NCBI GenBank assembly: GCA_035505975.1
Contig: DATJQJ010000016.1
Coordinates: 1 to 15,324, forward strand
Length of the DNA: 15,324 nucleotides
Reading direction: 5' to 3'
Source: CAIKOD01 sp035505975
Lineage (GTDB): Archaea > Halobacteriota > Methanomicrobia > Methanomicrobiales > Methanospirillaceae
Shown here piece after piece: positions 1 to 6,009 of the stretch (within the stretch, counting starts at the first letter, position 1; each line of letters begins with the position of its first letter). The notes beneath the pieces were generated by a model, which did no database searches, was not told the origin of the DNA, and saw nothing but the letters and a program-made list of their open reading frames with translations. The position numbers and the translations under genes were made by a program.

Positions 1-1
1 C

Positions 2-793
2 ATGCAGGACCTTCATGCTACGGCGATCTGCTGTACCCCCTCCTACCTGCTCCACATGGGAGAGGTAGCCGAAAAGATGGGGGTCAGTATTAAGAATGAT
101 ACCGACCTGAAAGCAGGTATCCTCGGCGCAGAGCCGTGGACCGACCGGATGAGGACCAGGATCCAGGAATGGCTCGGGATCCGTGCCTACGATATATACG
201 GTACGAGCGAACTGTCCGGGCCGATGTTTCTCGAATGCGCCGAGCAGAAGGGATTCCATGTCTGGTCAGACCTGGCCCTCGTGGAGGTGCTCGATCCATC
301 GTCAGGAGAGGCAGTCAGTCCCGGGGAGAAAGGGGAACTTGTCGTCACCATGCTCCAGAAAGAAGCGCTGCCCATGATCCGTTATCGGATCGGCGATATT
401 TCAGTGCTCGATGAGTCACCATGTTCCTGTGGCAGGACTCATCCCAGAGTGCAGCGGATCCAGGGCAGAGTCGATGACATGCTGATCATCAGGGGGATCA
501 ACGTATTTCCTTCGCAGGTAGAACATACCCTGATGTCCATCCCGGAAGTAGGCCAGCACTTCCAGATCGTGGTGGAGCGGAAGGGTGCACTCGATGACAT
601 GCTTGTCAGAGTCGAAGTCGCAAAGGAATCATTCTCAGATAAGATTAATGACCTGATGAGGATCAGGAACATGGTGGAGCACAAGCTGCGCAATTCACTG
701 AACGTGAGTGTGAACGTGGAACTCGTGGAACCCGGGTCGCTACCGAGGTTCGAAGGAAAATCGAAAAAAGTTATTGACAGGAGGAATCTCTGA
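2..793 (+). CDS. paaK: Phenylacetate-CoA ligase-like adenylate-forming enzyme, C-terminal part (5' truncated)
   Basis: This is the 3' part of an adenylate-forming acyl/aryl-CoA ligase of the PaaK type; 263 residues are visible of a family that usually has about 430, so the gene begins outside the window and the first Met here is internal. Visible motifs, in residues of the visible part: YGTSE (66-70), the Y-R-x-G-D ATP-ribose motif as YRIGD (128-132), the hinge motif GRVDDM followed by IIRGINVFP (155-170), and a C-terminal GKSKKVID (252-259) that should carry the catalytic lysine. A C-x-C-G pair (C141, C143) precedes the hinge. The family activates phenylacetate and related aryl acids with ATP and CoA. 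In methanogens such ligases are linked to aryl-acid salvage into aromatic amino acids with indolepyruvate oxidoreductase, but that partner is not visible here. The ACT-domain gene follows after 2 nt, so they are probably co-transcribed. The exact aryl substrate is not shown by the sequence. Confidence 0.9.
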   Translation: MQDLHATAICCTPSYLLHMGEVAEKMGVSIKNDTDLKAGILGAEPWTDRMRTRIQEWLGIRAYDIYGTSELSGPMFLECAEQKGFHVWSDLALVEVLDPSSGEAVSPGEKGELVVTMLQKEALPMIRYRIGDISVLDESPCSCGRTHPRVQRIQGRVDDMLIIRGINVFPSQVEHTLMSIPEVGQHFQIVVERKGALDDMLVRVEVAKESFSDKINDLMRIRNMVEHKLRNSLNVSVNVELVEPGSLPRFEGKSKKVIDRRNL

Positions 794-795
794 CC

Positions 796-1230
796 ATGGA
801 TTCGAAGAAATACATTATCCGGCAAATTTCGGTCTTTTCCGAGAATAAGCCGGGGAAACTGGCGGCGATTGGCCGCGCATTCCAGGAGGAGAAGATCAAC
901 ATCCTCGCATTTTCGATCGCCGAGGCAGACGGCTTCGGTGTCGTCCGGGCGCTGGTAAACCACCCCGATAAGGCATATAAAAAACTGACATCCCTCGGTT
1001 ACAATGTCGCTTTTACCGAAGTGATCGCGATTCGGATGAAGGATGAGCCCGGCGGCCTGTTCGAAATAGCAAGGGTACTCGGTGAAGCCGGGATTAACAT
1101 CGAATATGCCTATGCCTACAGCGGCAAAGAGTCAGCGGTCCTCATCATCAGGATCGATAACGTTGAAGAAGCGGTGAAGAAAATACTCTCGCACGGCGGT
1201 AACCTGGTGGAGTCGTCGGTATTTTCCTAA
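796..1230 (+). CDS. Tandem ACT-domain protein
   Basis: The 144-residue protein consists almost entirely of two ACT domains: residues about 6-68 (start IIRQISVFSENKPGKLAAI) and about 74-140 (EVIAIRMKDEPGGLFEIARV). Both carry the typical pattern of a beta strand, then D/N-x-P-G-x-L/F, then helix. ACT domains bind small ligands, usually amino acids, and regulate enzymes allosterically; there is no catalytic domain here. It lies 2 nt after the ligase stop, with a GGAGG Shine-Dalgarno 11 nt before the ATG, inside the ligase end. Stand-alone double ACT proteins next to paaK are a recurring arrangement in methanogens (family knowledge), so an amino-acid sensor for the ligase is a reasonable inference, not proven. 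The stop lies 4 nt from the stop of the convergent HPS-RraA gene. Confidence 0.88.
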   Translation: MDSKKYIIRQISVFSENKPGKLAAIGRAFQEEKINILAFSIAEADGFGVVRALVNHPDKAYKKLTSLGYNVAFTEVIAIRMKDEPGGLFEIARVLGEAGINIEYAYAYSGKESAVLIIRIDNVEEAVKKILSHGGNLVESSVFS

Positions 1231-1234
1231 AAAA

Positions 1235-2524
1235 CTACCGTTTCTTTTCCCATTTATCGAGTGCGGCAATCTGCGACAGCGTTTTCCCGCGCCTGATCTC
1301 TTCCCTGATCCGTGATTCAGTCTTCTTCACTTCGAGCGCCCTGCGGGCTACCTCGTAGGCCCGCTCTTTCGGGACGACAACGACCCCGCTTTCGTCACCA
1401 ATTACCCAGTCACCCGGCCGCACGGTCTGGCCTGCACAGGATATCTCGGCATTGATCTCCCCAAAACCCTTGGGTTCACCGGCATTCGGCACGGTCGCCC
1501 TTGCAAAGACCGGAAGCCCCAGGGTGCGGATGTCATCGACATCCCGGACTGCCCCGTCGATCACGACCCCTGAAACCCCTTTCGTCATGCAGCTCATCGT
1601 AGCGAGTTCCCCCCATGGGGCAACATGGGTCCCGCCGTCATTGTTGATGACGATCACATCTCCAGGCAGTGCACGGTCGATGGCCTCAACGGGTTTGGCC
1701 CAGTCGCCGGCAAAGGTCTGGACCGTGACCGCCTTACCGACCATTTTTACATCGCCCAACAGAGAGAAAACGCCGGTCATCGCCCCTTTCCGGTGCATTG
1801 CATCCGAAATGTTCGGTGTCGAGACACTTAGAAAAATTTCGCGTATCCCTTCTCCGGCACCAGGTGAGACAGCGGTCGTCTCACCCGGCGCATCGATCGA
1901 CTTCCTGATCGACGCCGAGCTCTCCCGGGCGTCCGCAGACCTCGTGATCCACCCCCCGACAATGACGATCTGTGCACCTGCCCTGACTGCCTCTGCAGCA
2001 GCCCCGGCATCGAGACCGCCTGCAACCGCAAGGGGAAGAGTCGTCCTGCCTTTCAGCGTCCTTAAGAGGTCTATCGAGTTCCTGCCGACCATCTGCTGAT
2101 CGATACCGACGTGTGCCACGATGATATCGACGCCGAGCGCCTCCAGCTCCCCGACTCTGGTCTCCGGGTTTTTCGTATTGATCAGGTCGGCCATCAGCCG
2201 GACCCCGAATGCCCCTGCAGCCCTGACCGCATCTGCGATTACCGTATCGTCGGCATCAGCGAGTACGCAGACAATTCCTGCCCCTGCTTTGGCCGCCATT
2301 TCAACCTCTAATGCTCCAGTATCGGCGACTTTCATATCGGCAACGACAGTATGCCCGGGAAAGCGGTCAGCCAGGGTCCGTACTGCATCCATGCCCTCGC
2401 TCTTTATCAGGGGAGTCCCCGCTTCAATCCAGTCGGCGCCGCCTTTTACTGATTCGTCTGCAATGACCAGCGCCCGGTCGAGCTCCACCAGGTCGAGCGC
2501 AACCTGCAGGACCGGCTTATTCAT
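1235..2524 (-). CDS. hps: Bifunctional 3-hexulose-6-phosphate synthase / RraA-like protein
   Basis: A 429-residue fusion. Residues about 1-212 form an OMP-decarboxylase-superfamily barrel of the hexulose-6-phosphate synthase type, with the catalytic D-x-K-x-x-D as D63, K65, D68 in VVADMKVADTG and phosphate-binding loops around AVAGG (166-170) and IVGGWITRS (188-196). Residues about 225-429 form an RraA / demethylmenaquinone-methyltransferase-like domain with the G-x-x-R-D type motif GAVRD (324-328) and GGTHVAPWGELA (297-308). HPS interconverts ribulose-5-phosphate plus formaldehyde with hexulose-6-phosphate; in archaea lacking the oxidative pentose pathway it supplies ribulose-5-phosphate from fructose-6-phosphate. 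RraA in bacteria inhibits RNase E, while relatives are class II aldolases/decarboxylases that use the R and D residues for metal and substrate. The role of this domain here is open. The only good start is the ATG at 2524; no Shine-Dalgarno is seen before it. Confidence 0.93.
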   Translation of the reverse strand: MNKPVLQVALDLVELDRALVIADESVKGGADWIEAGTPLIKSEGMDAVRTLADRFPGHTVVADMKVADTGALEVEMAAKAGAGIVCVLADADDTVIADAVRAAGAFGVRLMADLINTKNPETRVGELEALGVDIIVAHVGIDQQMVGRNSIDLLRTLKGRTTLPLAVAGGLDAGAAAEAVRAGAQIVIVGGWITRSADARESSASIRKSIDAPGETTAVSPGAGEGIREIFLSVSTPNISDAMHRKGAMTGVFSLLGDVKMVGKAVTVQTFAGDWAKPVEAIDRALPGDVIVINNDGGTHVAPWGELATMSCMTKGVSGVVIDGAVRDVDDIRTLGLPVFARATVPNAGEPKGFGEINAEISCAGQTVRPGDWVIGDESGVVVVPKERAYEVARRALEVKKTESRIREEIRRGKTLSQIAALDKWEKKR

Positions 2525-2673
2525 GAAAGAGGAGTGTGAACTGCGTGATGTTAAGGGTTGGCCTCATGAAATATCACGGGACTTTCTGGTCCGGAATCCA
2601 GATCCACCCTTATTTTTTTTATCTTTTCCTAAAAAAGCGGATTTTTTAACGATAGGAACAGATTATTCTTACC
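2525..2673. promoter_or_regulatory. Divergent intergenic region between HPS-RraA and the TerC-like gene
   Basis: 149 bp separate two divergent genes. The part nearest the TerC-like start is very AT-rich: T8 at 2612-2619, then an A6/T6 inverted pair around 2632-2646. The T-rich stretch at about 2641-2648 lies 26-30 nt before the ATG at 2674, the distance expected for a TATA box of a leaderless message, and no Shine-Dalgarno precedes that ATG. Neither box is a close match to the archaeal TATA consensus, so the assignment is weak. Confidence 0.35.
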
Positions 2674-3597
2674 ATGGACATCGTGACCATCATCGTAACG
2701 ATCGCAGGTCTGTGTCTTTTCGAGGCAATTACCAGCATCGATAATGCGGTGATCAATGCCGAGGTCCTATCGACGATGGGAGAACGAGCCGGGCGCTGGT
2801 TCGTTACCTGGGGACTCCTTATTTCCGTATTTCTCGTCAGGGCTGCACTTCCGTGGCTCATTGTCTGGTTCTCGATCCCTTCACTCGGTCCGCTCGGGGC
2901 GCTGACCGCCACGTTCTCAAGCGATCCTTCGGTGGTGCAGGCCGTGGAACAATCGGCACCTCTCATTCTGACAGGTGGCGGGATGTTCCTCATCTTCATA
3001 TTCATGCACTGGCTGTTTCTCGAGGAGAAGGAGCACGCACATTGGGGAGAACCCTTTTTCGAATCGAAAGGCGTCTGGTTTTTTGCCTGTGTCTCTGTAA
3101 TCCTTGCGCTGGTCGTCTGGCTGGCACTCCGGGGGAACCAGATGATGGCGTTCAGCGCCGTGCTCGGGTCGACCGCGTTCTTTATCGTCCATGGTTTCCG
3201 TCAGAACGCAGAGTTGCAGGAGAGGAACCTGATGGGCGGAAACATCCTCGACACGTCCAAAATACTCTATCTGGAAGTGATCGATGCGACATTCTCTCTC
3301 GACAGCGTCGTTGGTGCATTTGCATTCACACTCTCAGTCCCCCTGATCGTGATCGGCACCGGACTCGGTGCAGTTATCGTCAGGCATATCACCGTCTCTG
3401 GAGTGGAGAAGATCACCCAGTACCGTTTCCTGAAAAACGGTGCCATGTACTCTATCGCGGTGCTTGGGCTGATCATGATCCTTGACAGTTTCGGGATCGG
3501 CATCCCTGTGTACGTATCGCCCCTCGTCACATTCGGTATTGTCGGCTTTTTTCTCTACCGGTCGACACAATTCGGTAAAGGGAATGGTGCGGCGTGA
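2674..3597 (+). CDS. TerC-family / DUF475 integral membrane protein
   Basis: A 307-residue polytopic membrane protein with about 8 hydrophobic segments. Two internally related acidic motifs are diagnostic of the TerC/DUF475 group: residues 16-30 (FEAITSIDNAVINAE, with E17, D23, N24) and residues 200-219 (start LEVIDATFSLDSVV, with E201, D204, D210). Their antiparallel duplication is typical of this fold and of the wider LysE-like transporter superfamily. A polar stretch rich in His and Glu (HWLFLEEKEHAHWGE, 112-126) lies between transmembrane segments. TerC proteins are linked to tellurite resistance and, in bacteria, to manganese export for exoenzyme loading; DUF475 has no settled substrate, so metal-ion transport is an inference. 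It appears monocistronic, being divergent from HPS-RraA and followed by a long non-coding region. Confidence 0.88.
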   Translation: MDIVTIIVTIAGLCLFEAITSIDNAVINAEVLSTMGERAGRWFVTWGLLISVFLVRAALPWLIVWFSIPSLGPLGALTATFSSDPSVVQAVEQSAPLILTGGGMFLIFIFMHWLFLEEKEHAHWGEPFFESKGVWFFACVSVILALVVWLALRGNQMMAFSAVLGSTAFFIVHGFRQNAELQERNLMGGNILDTSKILYLEVIDATFSLDSVVGAFAFTLSVPLIVIGTGLGAVIVRHITVSGVEKITQYRFLKNGAMYSIAVLGLIMILDSFGIGIPVYVSPLVTFGIVGFFLYRSTQFGKGNGAA

Positions 3598-3609
3598 ACC
3601 TCTTATCAG

Positions 3610-3623
3610 ACCATGAAAATGGT
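3610..3623 (+). terminator. Small hairpin after the TerC-like gene
   Basis: ACCAT-GAAA-ATGGT forms a 5-bp stem with a GAAA loop 13 nt after the stop codon. No T-run follows directly; weakly T-rich DNA comes later, at about 3691-3721. It may mark the 3' end of the message, but the stem is short. Confidence 0.25.
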
Positions 3624-3731
3624 TGAAATTGTCAGGTTAAGGATGGTGATCCGGTCTCTTCAGTTTTCAGAAAATCAAATATTCAAAGTGCCTTTTAATT
3701 TGCCTGATTATTTCCTTTTTATTGACGCTCC

Positions 3732-3771
3732 CGGGGCTCCGCCCCGCCGCTGTTCCGCAACCGCGGTTGCG
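3732..3771. repeat. Two adjacent GC-rich palindromes
   Basis: CGGGGC-TCC-GCCCCG (3732-3746) and the perfect 16-bp palindrome CGCAACCGCGGTTGCG (3756-3771) lie 9 bp apart in a region that is otherwise AT-rich upstream. They could be a protein-binding site upstream of the TATA-like box at 3791, a transcribed hairpin pair, or part of a genome-wide repeat. Confidence 0.6.
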
Positions 3772-3790
3772 ATAGGGATTACATAGGAAC

Positions 3791-3813
3791 TGATATATTT
3801 TCAATCCGGATTG
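3791..3813 (+). promoter_or_regulatory. Candidate promoter: TATA-like box plus 12-bp palindrome
   Basis: TGATATATTT (3791-3800) resembles an archaeal TATA box. It is followed directly by the perfect palindrome CAATCCGGATTG (3802-3813), which would sit between the box and a start site expected near 3820, the usual position of an archaeal repressor operator. No protein gene follows on this strand, so if active it would drive an untranslated RNA or a short peptide. Confidence 0.4.
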
Positions 3814-3814
3814 G

Positions 3815-3867
3815 CCCTGTCCCTGACTATCCCGACCGGGGTGGGACAGGGAGAGAGGCCACCTCTC
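3815..3867 (+). ncRNA. Candidate structured RNA segment (two hairpins)
   Basis: CCCTGTCCC (3815-3823) and GGGACAGGG (3843-3851) are exact 9-nt complements around a 19-nt loop; GAGAGG-CCA-CCTCTC (3853-3867) forms a second 6-bp hairpin immediately after. The first stem begins about where transcription from the TATA-like box at 3791-3800 would start. No known RNA family is recognised; this is a structural candidate only. Confidence 0.35.
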
Positions 3868-4036
3868 CTGTCAAGATCCCATAGAATGAATGAAAAATTA
3901 AAAAAACGGGACCATTTTGCACAATGGCTACATCTTGTGCAGTCCAGGAGGTACTTCCCTAATCCTGACAAAACCGCATCTCTAAAAAAATCGAAGACTA
4001 TCGGGTGCAGGTCAGTATTGTCCTCCAAATCGGGCC

Positions 4037-4053
4037 GTTTCAAGACTTGAAAC
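4037..4053. repeat. 17-nt inverted repeat at the 3' end of the nitroreductase gene
   Basis: GTTTCAAG-A-CTTGAAAC has perfect 8-nt arms around one base and lies 13 bp past the minus-strand stop codon. There is no T-run on the minus strand after it, so it is not a clear terminator. It occurs once, so it is not a CRISPR repeat. Confidence 0.4.
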
Positions 4054-4066
4054 ATCCATATTATGT

Positions 4067-4582
4067 TCATTGTTCCTTTTCTTTACCATATACATCGCAG
4101 AAGGTGACTGCCTGGATCACTTTTTTCTGCGCAAGCGAGATGTCGCTCGGGATGCCGGCCGGGACGAGCGAGACGAGGGTATATTCTTCAGGGACATTGA
4201 GGATCTTCCGCACCGGTTCTGCATAGTCCTTCTTTGCCCCGGCGACCCAGCAGGAACCGACCCCGTAGGACTGGAGGGCCAGGATCAGGTTCTCGGTGGC
4301 GGCACAGCAGTCTTCGAGGTAATATTTCGCCGACTTCTCACCGAATACGGCAAAACATACCGGGGCGTCGGCAATAAACTTCCCATTGTCTGTCAGCGCG
4401 GCGATTTTCGATTTGATCTCCTTATCGGTGATCGTCCCGAAGAGCCAGGGCTGATCGTTCCGGGCGGTCGGCGCAAGGTGGGCACATTCAAGTGCGTCAC
4501 GGATAACGTTCTCTTCCACAGGTGTGTCCTTATATTTCCGCACGCTATGGCGACATTTGATGATGGTCGTACCAACGTTCAT
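4067..4582 (-). CDS. Nitroreductase-family FMN oxidoreductase
   Basis: A 171-residue, single-domain nitroreductase fold protein. The N-terminal FMN-phosphate motif R-x-S-x-R-x-Y is present as RHSVRKY (11-17), followed by APTARNDQPW (38-47), the usual S/T-x-x-N-x-Q-P-W region, and the helix with CCAATENLILALQSYGVGSCW (92-112), which forms the dimer and flavin contact. The C-terminal part ends at about DVYGKEKEQ (163-171), short for the family (usually 170-220) but complete. Members reduce nitro compounds, quinones or flavins with NAD(P)H, and in methanogens their physiological substrate is mostly unknown. No clear Shine-Dalgarno precedes the ATG. The gene stands alone, 276 bp downstream of the exported-protein gene. 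Confidence 0.9.
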   Translation of the reverse strand: MNVGTTIIKCRHSVRKYKDTPVEENVIRDALECAHLAPTARNDQPWLFGTITDKEIKSKIAALTDNGKFIADAPVCFAVFGEKSAKYYLEDCCAATENLILALQSYGVGSCWVAGAKKDYAEPVRKILNVPEEYTLVSLVPAGIPSDISLAQKKVIQAVTFCDVYGKEKEQ

Positions 4583-4648
4583 GAGAGGCGTTTTGTCCTG
4601 CGTTCAAAAAAGGGTTACTCAAAAAGATTACAAAAAAGCCTCCTCGCT

Positions 4649-4663
4649 GTATCCTGCGGATAC
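4649..4663. repeat. Small inverted repeat upstream of the nitroreductase gene
   Basis: GTATCC-TGC-GGATAC gives a 6-bp stem with a 3-nt loop about 70 bp upstream of the minus-strand ATG at 4582. Between it and the gene the minus strand has three T-rich runs (A6 runs in the plus strand at 4598-4603 and 4632-4637, A5 at 4621-4625). It could be an operator, but there is no further support. Confidence 0.3.
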
Positions 4664-4729
4664 GTTGAATTGATCTGATTGCTCATGAAATAAATCATCG
4701 ATGCGAAAATGTCGCAGTCTTTGTATTTT

Positions 4730-4786
4730 CAGCAGGTCGAACCGCCGCAGGGGCACCCTTCTGGGGCGGCGGTGTCTATCCTGCTG
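4730..4786. repeat. Nested GC-rich stem-loop
   Basis: Outer arms CAGCAGG (4730-4736) and CCTGCTG (4780-4786), and inner arms CCGCCGC (4742-4748) and GCGGCGG (4766-4772), are exact 7-nt complements. They are separated by small internal loops (5 and 7 nt) and enclose a third small stem AGGG-GCA-CCCT (4749-4759). The structure can form on either strand. It lies about 73 bp past the stop of the exported-protein gene on the minus strand. It may be the 3' UTR of that gene, a small RNA, or a dispersed repeat. Confidence 0.5.
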
Positions 4787-4849
4787 GGGGGTGTGAGACA
4801 ACGGACTCACCTTGGTCCCCAATACACATTAAACTGGTGAAGGCCCAGA

Positions 4850-4855
4850 CAAAAA
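4850..4855 (-). terminator. T-run directly after the exported-protein gene
   Basis: Read on the minus strand, T6 follows the stop codon at 4861-4859 by 3 nt. Oligo-T tracts of this kind are sufficient to stop archaeal RNA polymerase, so it is a plausible primary terminator, possibly backed by the stem-loop further on. Confidence 0.45.
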
Positions 4856-4858
4856 AGT

Positions 4859-5872
4859 TCAGGGTGTTCCGGGTCTCCTTGCAAGGATTAATGCAATGCA
4901 AATTCCCGCGGAGATGAGAAGTATCCCGGGGCCCGGAACCGTCGTGGGTTTCGTAGCGGGGGGGACTGTTGTTATCACCTGTGTCGGCGGGGGAGACGAG
5001 GGCTTAGGGGTCGCCACCGTAGTCGGGGGAGGAGATGGTGTCACCGGCACTGTCGTAGCGGGAACGGTCGTCGGGACCTGCGTGGTCACGGGGGTAGTCC
5101 CGCCTCCCGCGGATATCGAGAGCGTAGGAGATACCGATGAAGTGATGAGCGGGTTCACGCTCTGGAGCAGCATCTGTTTCTGGGCGCTCTCGCTCTTTCC
5201 TACGGCCGCATAGTTATCGTTCATGCTGTTCGCATTGCATTCTGCCCATATGGTATACGTCCCCGAAGTATACGAGCCGGTGCTCCAAATCGGCCCCGTT
5301 GAATACGACGCAGAATTAACCGGGATATCGATAAGACTGTTCCCCGACACACTCGAGTACTGGGCACCGTCCGGCGCCTGGATATGGATCGTCACCGGCG
5401 CTCCGCTGACACCGCCCCTGTTTGTCATCACGTAGAGGTTGTTGTCGATCCCGAAACTCACGCTGTCGCCCTTTGGTACCCACGTGACAGGCCCGGTTAT
5501 TTCAAAATTCGAACTCGAATCGAAGATCCTAATATTCAGGGAAGGATCCTGGACATAGAATGCCAGAGCATTCTGCGGAAAGAGATACCAGGCCCCGGTC
5601 TTTCCTGAAAATGTTGTCGGCGCGATGTAAAACGACGATGCGTCATCGACAACGACCGTAGCGGTGGGAGCACCTGAACCAACATTCGATGACCCGCTGT
5701 ACCAGGCGATTGTCGACCCGCTTTTTGCCCCGGTCTGGGTGATATCGAGTCCCTGTTCACCGATGAAGGCCGTACCTCCGCCAGGTATCGTGTTCAGCGC
5801 AGCCATGGCAGGCACAACGAGAACAAGCGGCATCACCATCAGGGCCAGCAACACTAATTTCATTCCATTCAT
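4859..5872 (-). CDS. Exported DUF3821-like surface protein with C-terminal anchor
   Basis: 337 residues from the ATG at 5872. Residues 1-24 are a signal peptide (MNGMKLVLLALMVMPLVLVV then PAMA, cleavage probably after A24). The mature N-terminus, with NTIPGGGTAFIGEQGLDI, resembles the DUF3821 family of Methanomicrobiales, from memory of that family. A beta-rich region follows to about residue 250, then a Thr/Pro-rich linker (about 259-312) suited to O-glycosylation or wall spanning, then PGPG, a short hydrophobic segment (about 317-331) and an ending RRPGTP. That order of motif, membrane helix and arginines resembles PGF-CTERM-type archaeosortase signals, though the motif is a variant. The start is set by a GGTGA Shine-Dalgarno 4 nt upstream and a TATA-like box further up; the in-frame extension to 6031 adds 53 residues that would bury the signal peptide and overlap the neighbouring gene. 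Function unknown; probably envelope-associated. Confidence 0.85.
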   Translation of the reverse strand: MNGMKLVLLALMVMPLVLVVPAMAALNTIPGGGTAFIGEQGLDITQTGAKSGSTIAWYSGSSNVGSGAPTATVVVDDASSFYIAPTTFSGKTGAWYLFPQNALAFYVQDPSLNIRIFDSSSNFEITGPVTWVPKGDSVSFGIDNNLYVMTNRGGVSGAPVTIHIQAPDGAQYSSVSGNSLIDIPVNSASYSTGPIWSTGSYTSGTYTIWAECNANSMNDNYAAVGKSESAQKQMLLQSVNPLITSSVSPTLSISAGGGTTPVTTQVPTTVPATTVPVTPSPPPTTVATPKPSSPPPTQVITTVPPATKPTTVPGPGILLISAGICIALILARRPGTP

Positions 5873-5876
5873 GTTT

Positions 5877-5881
5877 TCACC
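5877..5881 (-). promoter_or_regulatory. Shine-Dalgarno GGTGA deciding the start of the exported protein
   Basis: GGTGA on the minus strand, complementary to the archaeal 16S rRNA 3' end, with a 4-nt spacer to the ATG at 5872. It supports the shorter start over the one at 6031. Confidence 0.65.
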
Positions 5882-5915
5882 AAGTCGAGAATTCAGATTG
5901 GGTATTTTTCGTTGA

Positions 5916-5925
5916 GAATATATCA
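5916..5925 (-). promoter_or_regulatory. TATA-like box of the exported-protein gene
   Basis: TGATATATTC on the minus strand. Transcription would begin about 25 nt downstream, near 5890-5895, giving a leader of about 20 nt that contains the GGTGA site. The box lies inside the longer frame starting at 6031, which argues against that longer start. Confidence 0.55.
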
Positions 5926-6009
5926 GCGACATGATAAACATTGCTACCAGAATGCCGCTGGAATTGTAAAACCGGCTGCAAGGCGGAGAGAACGCGGAGC
6001 GGATCTCTT

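Larger units (their letters stand above)
3598..4066. other. Gene-free region, 469 bp, rich in dyad symmetries
   Basis: No convincing protein gene. Short frames exist on both strands (TTG at 3811 plus, with a possible internal ATG at 3886 giving 54 basic residues; a minus frame 3801-4070), but none has a Shine-Dalgarno, family resemblance or normal amino-acid composition. The region contains five closely spaced inverted repeats and a TATA-like box (listed separately), followed by an A-rich stretch (3895-3907) and a 17-nt inverted repeat at 4037-4053 before the convergent nitroreductase gene. Confidence 0.6.

Noticed and set aside
1452..2099. 215-residue plus-strand open frame
   Set aside because: It is a shadow of the HPS-RraA gene with no family resemblance.
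4037..4053. CRISPR-like repeat GTTTCAAG-A-CTTGAAAC
   Set aside because: It is a single copy with no spacers or regular array, and no cas genes are nearby.
3801..4070. Small open frames on both strands in the palindrome-rich region
   Set aside because: There is no Shine-Dalgarno or recognisable domain, and the frames run through hairpins; treated as non-coding.
4070..4678. 202-residue open frame on the plus strand
   Set aside because: It is antisense to a clear nitroreductase; its residue composition is that of a shadow frame and there is no start signal.
4628..4822. 64-residue minus-strand frame in the intergenic region
   Set aside because: It is made of Arg/His/Pro-rich sequence produced by the GC-rich stem-loop, with no start signal.
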